Source of the DNA: JBEBSD01 sp040394475
GTDB lineage: Bacteria > Bacteroidota > Bacteroidia > Cytophagales > Spirosomataceae
NCBI GenBank assembly: GCA_040394475.1
Contig: JBEBSD010000018.1
Coordinates: 23,420 to 87,419, forward strand
DNA length: 64,000 bases
Direction: 5' to 3'
Shown piece by piece: positions 16,808 through 25,680 of this stretch. Position numbers and translations under genes: made by a program. Each line of letters opens with the position of its first letter. Position 1 is the first letter of the stretch. Under the pieces are notes generated by a model, which was not told the origin of the DNA, did not search any database, and saw nothing but the letters and a program-made list of their open reading frames with translations.

Positions 16808-18007
16808 TTATTCCATAAGCCTGATTTTTTTTCCGTCGATTCTAAATTCTATGTTGCTCGTCAGTTCCAGCGCCTTCAGCACGGAAGATAGCTTTGCAGT
16901 ACGGGGAACAGTTCCTACAAATTCAATATCGGGCATTCCGGTATAGTCCACTTCCACATCATACCAGCGCTCTAACTGATGCATCACGTCTTTCAGGTTA
17001 GCGTCCTGAAAATTAAAGAGGCCGTTTTTCCAGGCGACGGCTTGCTCTGCATCGACGGAAACGGTACGGATTCCCTCCGCCGCTGTAATGGCCTGCTGCC
17101 CCGGGAGAAGCCTGACAGGTTTTTCCGGCTTCTCCGGCCGGGTGATGTACACACTTCCTTCCAGCAGCGTGGTCCTGGTTTCTTCCTCGCCCTCATAGGC
17201 TTTGACGTTAAAATGTGTCCCCACGACCTGAACGACCTGGTGGCCTGATGCTACAAAAAAAGGCCGGCGCCGATCCTCCGACACTTCAAAATAGCCCTCT
17301 CCGGTCAGAATCACCCGCCGTTCGTCCGTTTCGAACTGTGTCGGAAAGCGGAGAGTAGAAGCGGCATTCAGCCAGGCGCGGGTGCCGTCGGGGAGTGTGA
17401 TCTTAAACTGACCTCCTTTTGGGACACTGAGTGTATTATGCTGGACCGGGGCGTGTTCCGGACTCTCCGCCCTTCCCTCATAGGCCAGCTCCCCGTCTGC
17501 GATTTTAGAGATTGCAATACCCGATTGCGTGGCTACCTGACCGTTACCGGCTTCACTCAGGTTGACTACGGACCCGTCTGCCAAAATCAAAGAAGCCTTA
17601 TTGCCTCCCGGGAGCACATCATTTTCCTGAATCGCAACAACCGCGAGTCGTTCCTTTTCTCCATAACGGGAATGATAGAACGTCCAGGTTACCGCGCCGA
17701 GCAGCATGACGGCCGCGGCTATCCGTCTCCACGGAAAGGAAACAATCCGGTCCTCCGACCGCTCATCGCCTGCTAGTTCATCCTCGAGCCGGCGCTGCAC
17801 CCTGTCCAATACCAGGGCGACCGCAGGATTTTTCTCCCACTCAGCCGGGGGTATCCGGCCGAGCTCCTCCCCGATCATCTCCTGCAGCACGTTTTCCTCC
17901 TCTCCGTTCAAATGAAAATACGCAAGCAGGCTTTCGATTTCCTCCCTGGTACACGCTCCTTTCAGGTAACGGTCGAACAGCATTTTCAAGTCCTCAGCCC
18001 CCATCAT
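16808..18007 (-). CDS. FecR-family anti-sigma factor, locus A
   Basis: A 399-residue inner-membrane anti-sigma regulator. The cytoplasmic N-terminal part (about 1-110, ALLAYFHLNGEEENVLQEMI) would hold the ECF sigma factor. One membrane segment, IAAAVMLLGAVTWTFYH, lies near 112-128. The periplasmic FecR domain follows (GGQFKITLPDGTRAWLNAAS, LTGEGYFEVS, GTHFNVKAY), with a C-terminal DUF4974 domain (LFNFQDANLKDVMHQLERWYDV) that contacts the STN domain of the transporter. The spacing from the sigma gene is 67 bp. Signal transfer from SusC is inferred from the family. Confidence 0.92.
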   Translation of the reverse strand: MMGAEDLKMLFDRYLKGACTREEIESLLAYFHLNGEEENVLQEMIGEELGRIPPAEWEKNPAVALVLDRVQRRLEDELAGDERSEDRIVSFPWRRIAAAVMLLGAVTWTFYHSRYGEKERLAVVAIQENDVLPGGNKASLILADGSVVNLSEAGNGQVATQSGIAISKIADGELAYEGRAESPEHAPVQHNTLSVPKGGQFKITLPDGTRAWLNAASTLRFPTQFETDERRVILTGEGYFEVSEDRRRPFFVASGHQVVQVVGTHFNVKAYEGEEETRTTLLEGSVYITRPEKPEKPVRLLPGQQAITAAEGIRTVSVDAEQAVAWKNGLFNFQDANLKDVMHQLERWYDVEVDYTGMPDIEFVGTVPRTAKLSSVLKALELTSNIEFRIDGKKIRLME

Positions 18008-18074
18008 CTCCGGTAGTTTTCACTAATACGGACGAGACGGAAAAAGGGTATGCTGCACCAGCAACTTTTTTATT

Positions 18075-18677
18075 TCAGGCAAACGTGAAGGCAGCAATAA
18101 GCAAAGAAAGGTAACGGGCCTTCTCGTCACGCAATTCCTCCCGGAGAAAACGACCGGCTTTTATCAGGTGATCTTTCACGGTTCCGGCCGATATCCCCAT
18201 AATCGCGGCGGTCTCCGCATAGGACTTGCCTTCTATTCTGCAAAGACGAAAAACCCGTTGCCGCTGGACAGGCAGCTTACTGATCAGCTCATGAAGTTGG
18301 TGATAGGTTTCTTTGCGGATTACGCCCTGTTCTACCGGTTCGCAGGTCTCCGCACCGGTAGCCAGCAAATGTGCCCGAAGTTTGAAATCGAGAGCGGCTT
18401 TCCGGTAAAAATCCATCGCGAGATTTCCGGCAATCCGATATAAATAAGACTGAAACGACCTTGCGGGATCAAGACTTGCCCGCCTTTCCCAGACTTTCAG
18501 AAAAGTATCCTGCAGTAATTCCTCAGCTGCCTCCTCAGACTTGACCAGTCGCAACAGGTTATAATAAATACGCGCTTTATAAAGATGGTACAATTCCGTA
18601 AAAGCCACTTCGTCTCCCCGTTGTAAACGTACCAACAACGACTCTTCCCTAGCTGCATCATGTCCTGGAACATTCAT
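18075..18677 (-). CDS. ECF RNA polymerase sigma factor, locus A
   Basis: A sigma-70 family ECF factor of about 200 residues. Region 2 shows GDEVAFTELYHLYKARIYYN and EELLQDTFLKVWERR; region 4 shows LPVQRQRVFRLCRIEGKSYAETAAIMGISAGTVKDHL. I chose ATG 18677 (MNVPGHDAAREES). A longer frame exists, but it begins with TTG at 18713 inside the upstream direct repeat. It heads the sigma-FecR-SusC-SusD order. Its likely target is the downstream susC promoter and possibly its own promoter. Confidence 0.92.
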   Translation of the reverse strand: MNVPGHDAAREESLLVRLQRGDEVAFTELYHLYKARIYYNLLRLVKSEEAAEELLQDTFLKVWERRASLDPARSFQSYLYRIAGNLAMDFYRKAALDFKLRAHLLATGAETCEPVEQGVIRKETYHQLHELISKLPVQRQRVFRLCRIEGKSYAETAAIMGISAGTVKDHLIKAGRFLREELRDEKARYLSLLIAAFTFA

Positions 18678-18710
18678 TTGGTAGGAAACGACATAAAACG
18701 AGAGGTTCAG

Positions 18711-18776
18711 CAATTATGTCAGGCAATTTACAGAAAAATGAGAGATTCATCCAATTATGGTGGACAATTTACAGAA
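18711..18776 (-). promoter_or_regulatory. Two near-identical 25-bp direct repeats upstream of the sigma gene
   Basis: Copies at 18711-18735 and 18752-18776, 41 bp apart, match at about 21 of 25 positions. Both contain CAATTATG and CAATTTACAGAA. They lie 34-99 bp upstream of the chosen sigma start, so a duplicated promoter or activator site is plausible. Function is inferred. Confidence 0.5.
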
Positions 18777-19158
18777 TAGTACTATTGTTTTAGGTTGCTA
18801 GTTTTCGCCCGCAAATCGAAATTGCCTGACCAGGAACGGGCAACTATCGGGGCAGCTTACCCATCACCTCCGGAACCCCCGCCACATATACAACCATTTA
18901 CCCGACAAAAAACCGGAACCTCCGATGAAAATTCATCAAAGTATCCAATAACCGGCCTCTTTCCGGCACTCCGCCATTTCCCTTTCCGGATAGTAGTCCC
19001 GGCATCCATTTTTGATACCAGATTGATACCATCTGTTACATCAGTAATAACACCCTGTCCTCGTAAAAGCTGAACTTTGTGCGTTCATTTTGGAGTACTT
19101 CAGAATCGCTTCAGCCAGCCAGTTTTCACAACCGCCCTTTAATTAAAGTAAAATCAGC
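18777..19158. other. Intergenic stretch between divergent sigma factor and LRR genes
   Basis: About 380 bp without a supported gene. The only structure seen is the direct-repeat pair at its left edge. The promoter for the LRR gene must lie in the right part, but I cannot name boxes with confidence. Confidence 0.6.
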
Positions 19159-20928
19159 ATGAAGAAATCAGCAGCCATCATTTTCCTAATGATAGCAACA
19201 GGGATGCCTGTCTACACCATGGAACTCCATTCTTCGGCCGATCCGGTACTTGTCCCGATCCATCAGGAGAATACTTTCAGGGGAAAGCAGGTTGAGGCGG
19301 ATACGAAAGACGGAAGGACCGGGCTGGACGACTGTAACGTCGGCGATATGTACATAACGCACATCGATCACGTCAATAATTTCATCGCACTATATGGCGA
19401 ATGCACAGCAATCACAGGCAGCCTCACTATTGCCTTCTCCACAGACCTGTCTTTTCTGGCTAACCTGACAAGCGTAGAAAACTTATCGATCACAGGAAGC
19501 CCTACCCTTACCAATCTCAATGGGCTTCAGAACCTGACAACGGTAGCAGGGAATTTGACAATGATTAACCTGGGCATCACCGACCTGAGCGGTCTGGAAC
19601 AATTGACACATGCAGGCGGGATTTTCATCAGATATTTACCGGCGCTGACATCCTTGTCGGGGCTATCTTCGCTCGCTTCCGCAAACGCAATTACGATCAT
19701 GGAGAATCCGCTTCTGACCAATTTCAATAGTCTGCAGAGCCTGATTGCTGTGGATGAAGATATTGCGATCTATGATAACCCGTCGCTGACCGGCCTCAAT
19801 GGCCTTCAGAACCTGACTTCAGTGGGACAAAGCCTCGCCATCCACGGCAGCCCCAATCTGACAAGTCTCGGCGGACTTCAGAGCCTGACGTCGGTCGGAG
19901 GTAATGTATCATTTTACGGCCTGGGGATCTCCAACCTGGACGAACCAGGGCAATTGACAACTATCACCGGGGGGATCTCGATCGAAAACAACCCGCTTCT
20001 GACCAGTATCGATGGCTTTCAGAGCCTGACGTCAGTGGGCGGGGGCATACAAATCCATGAAAACCCTGACCTGACATCTCTGAATGGTTTTCAGAATCTG
20101 GTTTCAGTCGGAGATGGTTTATCGTTGTATCAGCTGGGGCTCATCGATCTGAATGGATTCGGGCAATTGGAGAGCGTTGGTGCCGGACTGTCTATCGAAC
20201 TCCTGCCGCAGCTAACATCGTTGGGGGGACTGTCCAATCTGAGCACAGTGGGAACTTTTATCAATGTGGTACATAATGCTGCATTGAGTACCTGTGCATT
20301 TGAGGTTTTCTGTGAAAAGCTGGAAAATACACCTGAACAGGTTGGCTTTAACGGCAACGCAACCGGATGTGCAACAAATGGGGAAGTCGTAAATGCCTGC
20401 AACGCCCTTCCGGTTACGCTTGCCCGCTTTGAGGTTAGCCTGGAAGGTCGGACCACCCTTCTCAATTGGACGACGACCTCCGAAATGAACAGCGATTACT
20501 TCGAGGTACAGCATACGATAGCTGCCGGCACCTGGGAGGTTCTCGGTCAGGTAAGGTCGGATGGCGAAAGCGCTGCCCTCCGGAACTACACATTTTCCCA
20601 TAACACTTCCTCTGACGGCATCCACTACTATCGTCTCAGGATGGTGGATAAGGACGGTTCATTTGCATACAGCCCGCTAAAAAGTGTATCGTTGGAAGGG
20701 GGACTATTCGCCTACCCCAATCCGGCAACAGACAGGCTCACATTAAAAAACACCGAAAATATAGATCGGTTAGAGGTTTTGAGCCTAACCGGCGCCCGCG
20801 TCCTTACGAGTAACGGAATCCCTTCAGACGGGGTCGATTTAAGCCGGCTTTCACCCGGTTTATACACCGTAAGAGTGATCAGGAATGACGGATCCTTCGT
20901 CTCCGGCAAGATTGCTGTTGTCAAATAA
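19159..20928 (+). CDS. Secreted receptor-L-type leucine-rich repeat protein with T9SS sorting domain
   Basis: A 589-residue exported protein. A signal peptide (MKKSAAIIFLMIATGMPVYT) is followed by about 300 residues of receptor L-domain type leucine-rich repeats. The recurring pattern is LTSLxGLQNLTSVGGxLxIxxNPxL (seen at GLQNLTSVGQSLAIHGSPNL and GFQSLTSVGGGIQIHENPDL). A cysteine pair region STCAFEVFCEKL caps the repeat. An Fn3-like linker domain (LPVTLARFEVSLEGRTTLLNW) and a type A T9SS C-terminal sorting domain (FAYPNPATDRLTL to SGKIAVVK, about 512-589) complete it. It should be secreted or surface-attached by the type IX system. Its role is probably adhesion or ligand binding; no enzyme motif is visible. 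It is the only complete non-repair gene on the plus strand. Confidence 0.85.
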   Translation: MKKSAAIIFLMIATGMPVYTMELHSSADPVLVPIHQENTFRGKQVEADTKDGRTGLDDCNVGDMYITHIDHVNNFIALYGECTAITGSLTIAFSTDLSFLANLTSVENLSITGSPTLTNLNGLQNLTTVAGNLTMINLGITDLSGLEQLTHAGGIFIRYLPALTSLSGLSSLASANAITIMENPLLTNFNSLQSLIAVDEDIAIYDNPSLTGLNGLQNLTSVGQSLAIHGSPNLTSLGGLQSLTSVGGNVSFYGLGISNLDEPGQLTTITGGISIENNPLLTSIDGFQSLTSVGGGIQIHENPDLTSLNGFQNLVSVGDGLSLYQLGLIDLNGFGQLESVGAGLSIELLPQLTSLGGLSNLSTVGTFINVVHNAALSTCAFEVFCEKLENTPEQVGFNGNATGCATNGEVVNACNALPVTLARFEVSLEGRTTLLNWTTTSEMNSDYFEVQHTIAAGTWEVLGQVRSDGESAALRNYTFSHNTSSDGIHYYRLRMVDKDGSFAYSPLKSVSLEGGLFAYPNPATDRLTLKNTENIDRLEVLSLTGARVLTSNGIPSDGVDLSRLSPGLYTVRVIRNDGSFVSGKIAVVK

Positions 20929-21200
20929 CATCGGGATCAAACACCGTCCTACTTTTTTATATAATTACCTTCAACCCGCGCTTGATATGAGGCTGATGGA
21001 AATGACCATACCCGATAAGCCGAAAAGCAGCAAGCAAAGATATGTTTTGACGAAAACGGGAGAACAAGTAACCGAAAGTCGAAAATGAAAAGCCGAATCG
21101 GACGAGCTTAAAGAAAAGACAACCGTTCGGGAATTTCAACAAGAATGAACGCGATTTGTAGCAAGAACCGGGCTTACTATATCCTGTGCTTCACCACAAG

Positions 21201-22700
21201 CTAAACGGCAAGGTGCTTCTCCTCATGGACCGGGTTCCCGTCCACGTCCCGGTGCGTGAACAGAATCGCTTCGCCCGTTACGTTTATTTCCATAAACCCT
21301 CCTTTTACACGCAGAAACCGGTGTTCTTCTCTCCTGTCTTCCTGGTTCCAGCCTTGTGCATGTTCGTCGCTGACAGGACCGGACCCAAATTCCATAAGTC
21401 CTGTTTTTTTGTCCTCTGAAACGTACTGCCAATGCCGGTCACCGTTCACTACAAACATATTCTTAACGCGGGATAAATAATTCCGCAACCAGTCTCCTTC
21501 AGACTGAAAGGATTTGTTCGCATGGTTATCCGTTTTACGGTCCCTGTCCGGACCTACTATCGGGGTGGGAGAAAAAAGGATTTTAAACGTAGCATCAGAT
21601 GCCCGGACCGTTTGCTCCAACCAGGCCTTTTGTGCATCACCCCAGATCGTTTTTTGAGGACTGTCCGCCATTGTATTCGGCGACCGGTATTCCCGTCCTT
21701 CCATCAACCAAACCTGGAGGTGTCTGCCCCAGCGAAATGTACGGTAAGGTTTATCTCTTAAAGGGGCATTTTCCCGCCATATCTTCAGGCCGTCCGTAAA
21801 CGTAAGCTCACCATAGTCCGGAGATGACGGGTAGGCGTCATCGCGTAAAAGATCATGGTCGTCTTTGAGCAGATAAACAGGTGTATTCTTATAAAAATCA
21901 GCCAATGCCGGCCACGAATCCATGGCATGCCACTGGTGCCGGGCTTTTTCGATCGTTGTGGCCAAAGGGCCGGGCTTATCGTAATAGACGTAATCACCTG
22001 TATGGATAAAGAAGTCCGGCTTGAGCCGGTTCATACTGTCGTACGTTTTAAACCCTCTCTCTTTATCGTCATAGCTCCAGAAATACTGACAGGTGGAGGT
22101 TACCAGGCGAACCGGTGTTTCCGAGCCGGTTTCCGGAATTGTCTGAAAAGAGCCGGAAATGGCAGAGACTTCCCCGGCAGCCGTCGCCTTCGCCTCCCAT
22201 TTCAGCTGATAGGAGCTTCCGGGCGTCAGGTTGTCAAAAGGTATCTGAACGGTAAAATCATGCTCCTCCAGGGCCGGATGCCAGTCCGACGTGACGGTTT
22301 CCCCACCACCGGTCAGTGTAACGCGCACCAACCCGCCGGCGCCTTTCACAGCCCCGTCCATTTGCGCCACGGGCGCACTTTCATCAAAATTCAACGGATG
22401 CCTGAAGATCGCTTCTCTTCTTTCATGCATTACCGGGTTGGGCTTTTCCCAGGCACAAAGACGCGTCCAGAGCAATGCCGAACGGCTGGTCACTTCTGTT
22501 GTTTTGAATCCTGTAGTAAAATAAATCTCCGGCCCCGCGGTTTCGGGGGTACCTGATCCGGCTTCAGGAAATGACGCTGAAAACCCCTGCAACGAAATCG
22601 AGGCCAGTCCGATACCTGCCTTTTTGAAAAAGGCTCTTCTGCTGTTTTGCCGTATGCGTGTTTTGAGCCTTTTTCCCGTACTTCGTTTCATTTTTGCCAA
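21201..22700 (-). CDS. PhoD-like alkaline phosphatase/phosphodiesterase, Tat signal
   Basis: A 499-residue PhoD-family metallophosphatase. The Tat-type signal has NSRRAFFKKAGIGLASISLQG. An Fn3-like N-terminal domain (about 55-195, ALLWTRLCAWEKPNP) precedes the metal site: FIHTGDYVYYDKPG, LLKDDHDLLRDDAYP and FVVNGDRHWQYVSED. PhoD enzymes hydrolyse phosphomono- and diesters using Fe/Ca (family knowledge). It ends locus B, after a BNR propeller lipoprotein, with a 66-bp gap. Whether it removes phosphate from glycans or simply scavenges phosphate cannot be told from sequence. Downstream, 20929-21200 holds no supported gene. Confidence 0.85.
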   Translation of the reverse strand: MAKMKRSTGKRLKTRIRQNSRRAFFKKAGIGLASISLQGFSASFPEAGSGTPETAGPEIYFTTGFKTTEVTSRSALLWTRLCAWEKPNPVMHERREAIFRHPLNFDESAPVAQMDGAVKGAGGLVRVTLTGGGETVTSDWHPALEEHDFTVQIPFDNLTPGSSYQLKWEAKATAAGEVSAISGSFQTIPETGSETPVRLVTSTCQYFWSYDDKERGFKTYDSMNRLKPDFFIHTGDYVYYDKPGPLATTIEKARHQWHAMDSWPALADFYKNTPVYLLKDDHDLLRDDAYPSSPDYGELTFTDGLKIWRENAPLRDKPYRTFRWGRHLQVWLMEGREYRSPNTMADSPQKTIWGDAQKAWLEQTVRASDATFKILFSPTPIVGPDRDRKTDNHANKSFQSEGDWLRNYLSRVKNMFVVNGDRHWQYVSEDKKTGLMEFGSGPVSDEHAQGWNQEDRREEHRFLRVKGGFMEINVTGEAILFTHRDVDGNPVHEEKHLAV

Positions 22701-22766
22701 TGCTTTGTTAAATGAATAGATTGCGTCACCCGCCGGTTCGTAAACGAAGCGTGTAAGTACCGGTAC

Positions 22767-24122
22767 CTATTCCGCTTTTATCCATTCCTCGTTAAACACA
22801 CCGTGCGTAACCGACTTATAAGCAGGCCGCTGGTCTTTGGGCAGAAAGTAGCTGTAGGACACGTGTATTTCTCCATTATTTCCCGCAATAATAGCCGGAT
22901 AATGAAAAGCAGCTCCCGGTTCCCCCGACTCAATCACCTTTTTCCAGGGCCATGTCTTTCCTTCATCTTCCGAAAGGGAAACGGTTAATACCTCCCGGCC
23001 GCTCTCCAGGTTATTGTTGATGAGCACCCATTTTCCGTTCGCCAGTGTGATGATATCGGCTGCCGAGCCGGGATTAGGAATCTCCGTGTCTTCTACCAGG
23101 TCCCAGGTCTTCCCCTGGTCTGATGAACGACTGATTTGTAAACGTTTGGGAGGAGGGCCATTATCCCGCATGTAAGCCACCAGAATCCCGTCCGCCGTTT
23201 CGGCAATAGCCGGCTGGATATTGCCGGAGCCTACCAGCGGGTCGCTGAACGTCCAGGACTCCCCCCAGTCATCGGTAAGGGCCATGAGTGAAAAACTGAA
23301 CCCATCGGAATACAGGGGAAGGATCATGCGCCCCGCCCTGGTAACGAAAGGTTTGCTGCGCGTCTGCCATCCCATACGCCGGAAATAAGGATACCCCATA
23401 TCGGCGTCCTTATTGTTCCCGTCCGCGTCAGGCAAATAACCACCGCGGACCATATCCAATCCTTTGGCCTTCTTTAAAAGTTCATCACCGCGCTTCCTGA
23501 TCCTGGCCGTATTTTCCGGATGCTGCCGGACAAGCTTCTCCAGCTGAACCTGTAACTGCTCCTCAACTGATCGCACAAACGAATCATCCGGTAAAATCCC
23601 CCGTTCGGTCTTGTCGCCTGCCTTCACGAGCAGGTTCGCCTGCCAGTCCCATTCAGGCGCTCCGGCCATCGTCGTGTAATTTTCACTGATCCGGTAATTG
23701 ATCAGCGAAGTTTCCCATTGATTCGCGATCACGGTATACCACACCAGCCATAAACGGTCCTTGCCATCAATGAACAAAACGGGATTAATGTCCGGGAAGT
23801 CCTTCACGTCTGCCAGCACAAAGGGAGAGCTCCACTCCGTACTGTTCGCTGCTTTACGGGCTCCCATTATCTGCACATCGTCTGCCCATCGTTCACCGCT
23901 GCCCTGGAACCAGGCTGCCAGTATCCCGCCATCGGGAAGCGTTACAAGGGTAGAACCGTGCACATGATCGGCCTGTAACGGAAATATGAGCTCCTTACGA
24001 AGATACGGCTCCCCGGCCTGCCGGCCCTTTTCGTCCGGGTTGGCCGGCTGCGAGCAGCCTACAATACCCACTATTCCCCAAAGGGATATTCCCCAAAACA
24101 ATTTCTTAAAATGAATCATCAT
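22767..24122 (-). CDS. BNR/Asp-box (sialidase-like) propeller lipoprotein
   Basis: A lipoprotein with signal IHFKKLFWGISLWGIVGIVGC and a six-bladed sialidase-like propeller. Asp-box repeats are visible: DDWGESWTF, SRSSDQGKTWDLV and SLSEDEGKTWPW. The N-terminal HVHGSTLVTLPDGGILAAWFQG matches the start of bacterial exo-sialidase-like proteins. I chose ATG 24122 (MMIHFKK); the longer frame begins with TTG. Sialidase activity itself is not established: sequences of this type include rhamnosyl-glucuronate-acting and other propeller enzymes, and the locus is pectin-like. A weak GGCGCC-ACA-GGCGCC hairpin at 24200-24214 separates it from the upstream gene by 159-168 bp, so it may have its own promoter. 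Confidence 0.8.
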   Translation of the reverse strand: MMIHFKKLFWGISLWGIVGIVGCSQPANPDEKGRQAGEPYLRKELIFPLQADHVHGSTLVTLPDGGILAAWFQGSGERWADDVQIMGARKAANSTEWSSPFVLADVKDFPDINPVLFIDGKDRLWLVWYTVIANQWETSLINYRISENYTTMAGAPEWDWQANLLVKAGDKTERGILPDDSFVRSVEEQLQVQLEKLVRQHPENTARIRKRGDELLKKAKGLDMVRGGYLPDADGNNKDADMGYPYFRRMGWQTRSKPFVTRAGRMILPLYSDGFSFSLMALTDDWGESWTFSDPLVGSGNIQPAIAETADGILVAYMRDNGPPPKRLQISRSSDQGKTWDLVEDTEIPNPGSAADIITLANGKWVLINNNLESGREVLTVSLSEDEGKTWPWKKVIESGEPGAAFHYPAIIAGNNGEIHVSYSYFLPKDQRPAYKSVTHGVFNEEWIKAE

Positions 24123-24290
24123 AGTAGTCAACTAACTGCCTGTCTAACTAGTACTTCCAATTCGTCAAACAGACTATCTTTTAGAATTAATTCCTGAGCG
24201 GCGCCACAGGCGCCCTCTCTTCAAAAGGGTATACCTGTAGAAAGCACTTTTCACCCATTATTTAATCAAATTGCGAATAACCGCAGTCTG

Positions 24291-25610
24291 CTAAGGTAAT
24301 TCCACTATGCTGTTTCCCCGGCGCCGGTGCTTTTTCAGTTCAAAGCTATCATAGAGCTTCCCGTCCGGCGTAAATGCTTCGTAACGTAATAAACGACCAT
24401 TGATGTGGATGGCCTGGAACAGTTGTTTGTGTTCGCCCCTGCTGAGCAATCTGGCTTCATAATTTTCCCAAAGCGCCGCAGAGGCATCATACATTTTTCC
24501 TCCGGCGACCGATACCACATAAACGGTACCTATCCGGCCTTTTCCAGGATCCGTTGCAATGCCGCGCGTATAGGTATGGTCATGGCCGCTTAACACCAGG
24601 TCCACCCGGTGTTTATCAAGGAGCGGTTTCAATAGGGCTCGCAAATACGCATTGTCCCTTTCCCGGGCCCCCGAAAACAGCGGATGGTGAAGGGTCACGA
24701 TTTTCCAGGTTGCCCGGGTATGCGTAAGCAGACTGTCCAGCCATTTTGCCTGTTCCTGCTCCAATTCATTCGAGTTTAACGCTACGATCAATACCTCTTG
24801 CTGGTAGTTAAAAAAATACGACGACCCTTTCAGCTGCGGCAGACCATTCTGCGGGAGGTTAAACTGGTACTTCCATTGATAGGATAAATGGAGCATGCTG
24901 TCTGCTGTATTTTTCTTATCAAACACCTGGTATTCATGATTCCCCGGAATGGGTACCCCCGGGACCGTAGCATGGATCCAGCCGCCCGCCCTGAACCATT
25001 CCTGCCAGTGCCTGTCGTCATGTGCCGAGCCGACGAGATCGCCGGCATGGATAATGAAACGGGCATCCGGTACTTTTTGAATCGCGCTGCGTATGGTTCT
25101 CGACCAGCGATCAAAAATGTCACTTTGCGCATCTCCCAGGTAAATAAATGAAAAAGGTTTGGGCACGGCGCCCGCCGTCCTGAACTGGAACCACTCGCTC
25201 CAGTGTTTTCCGCTGCCTACCCGGTAGGCGTACAGCGTATCGGGCAGCAGTCCTGTAAATACTACATGATGGTAACCCGCCTTGAGGCCTGCCGCCGGGA
25301 TATGCGTCGCATCCATCAGCGACGTTGCCGCTTTGAAACGTCGGCCTGTTTCCCAAAACGTTGGAGCGGCGCTGACCAGTGCAATTTCAGCCTCAGCGCT
25401 GACCACTCCGGCGTCGGTTCGCCAGGTTACGGACGCGGTATGCGCGGGGTCTTCCGTACAGGTTAACATAATTCTGTCCGGCATGACAGTCGGTGCATTC
25501 CAGGAAGCGGGGTAAGCCGGTTTGGTATATGCAGTAAGGGGCGTTTGACTACGGACACTGCACGCCCCGGCCAGACACGCCGACCACAGGATAATTGTTT
25601 TTACGTTCAT
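24291..25610 (-). CDS. Purple-acid-phosphatase-like metallophosphoesterase
   Basis: A 439-residue exported calcineurin-like phosphoesterase with a PAP-type N-terminal Fn3 domain (about 40-150, MLTCTEDPAHTASVTWRTD, TGLLPDTLYAYRVGSG). All metal-site motifs are present: YLGDAQSD, IIHAGDLVGSAHD, IPGNHEYQV, TLHHPLFSG and LSGHDHTYTRG. The signal ends near AGACSVRSQ and may be a lipobox. It follows the BNR gene 25681-26913 with a 70-bp gap on the same strand. It is a phosphatase by fold; the substrate is unknown. Confidence 0.85.
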   Translation of the reverse strand: MNVKTIILWSACLAGACSVRSQTPLTAYTKPAYPASWNAPTVMPDRIMLTCTEDPAHTASVTWRTDAGVVSAEAEIALVSAAPTFWETGRRFKAATSLMDATHIPAAGLKAGYHHVVFTGLLPDTLYAYRVGSGKHWSEWFQFRTAGAVPKPFSFIYLGDAQSDIFDRWSRTIRSAIQKVPDARFIIHAGDLVGSAHDDRHWQEWFRAGGWIHATVPGVPIPGNHEYQVFDKKNTADSMLHLSYQWKYQFNLPQNGLPQLKGSSYFFNYQQEVLIVALNSNELEQEQAKWLDSLLTHTRATWKIVTLHHPLFSGARERDNAYLRALLKPLLDKHRVDLVLSGHDHTYTRGIATDPGKGRIGTVYVVSVAGGKMYDASAALWENYEARLLSRGEHKQLFQAIHINGRLLRYEAFTPDGKLYDSFELKKHRRRGNSIVELP

Positions 25611-25680
25611 AGGTTTTTTGACTAAAATACGGCCCTGTTCATGAGCCGTTCTGCTTATACAGCCGGGCAGCCACGCCGGC

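Noticed and set aside
20885..21088. 67-codon plus-strand frame after the LRR gene
   Set aside because: It begins inside the T9SS tail in another frame and shows no family features.
21855..22556. 233-codon plus-strand frame inside the PhoD gene
   Set aside because: Antisense to a gene with complete metal-site motifs; no signal, no domain.
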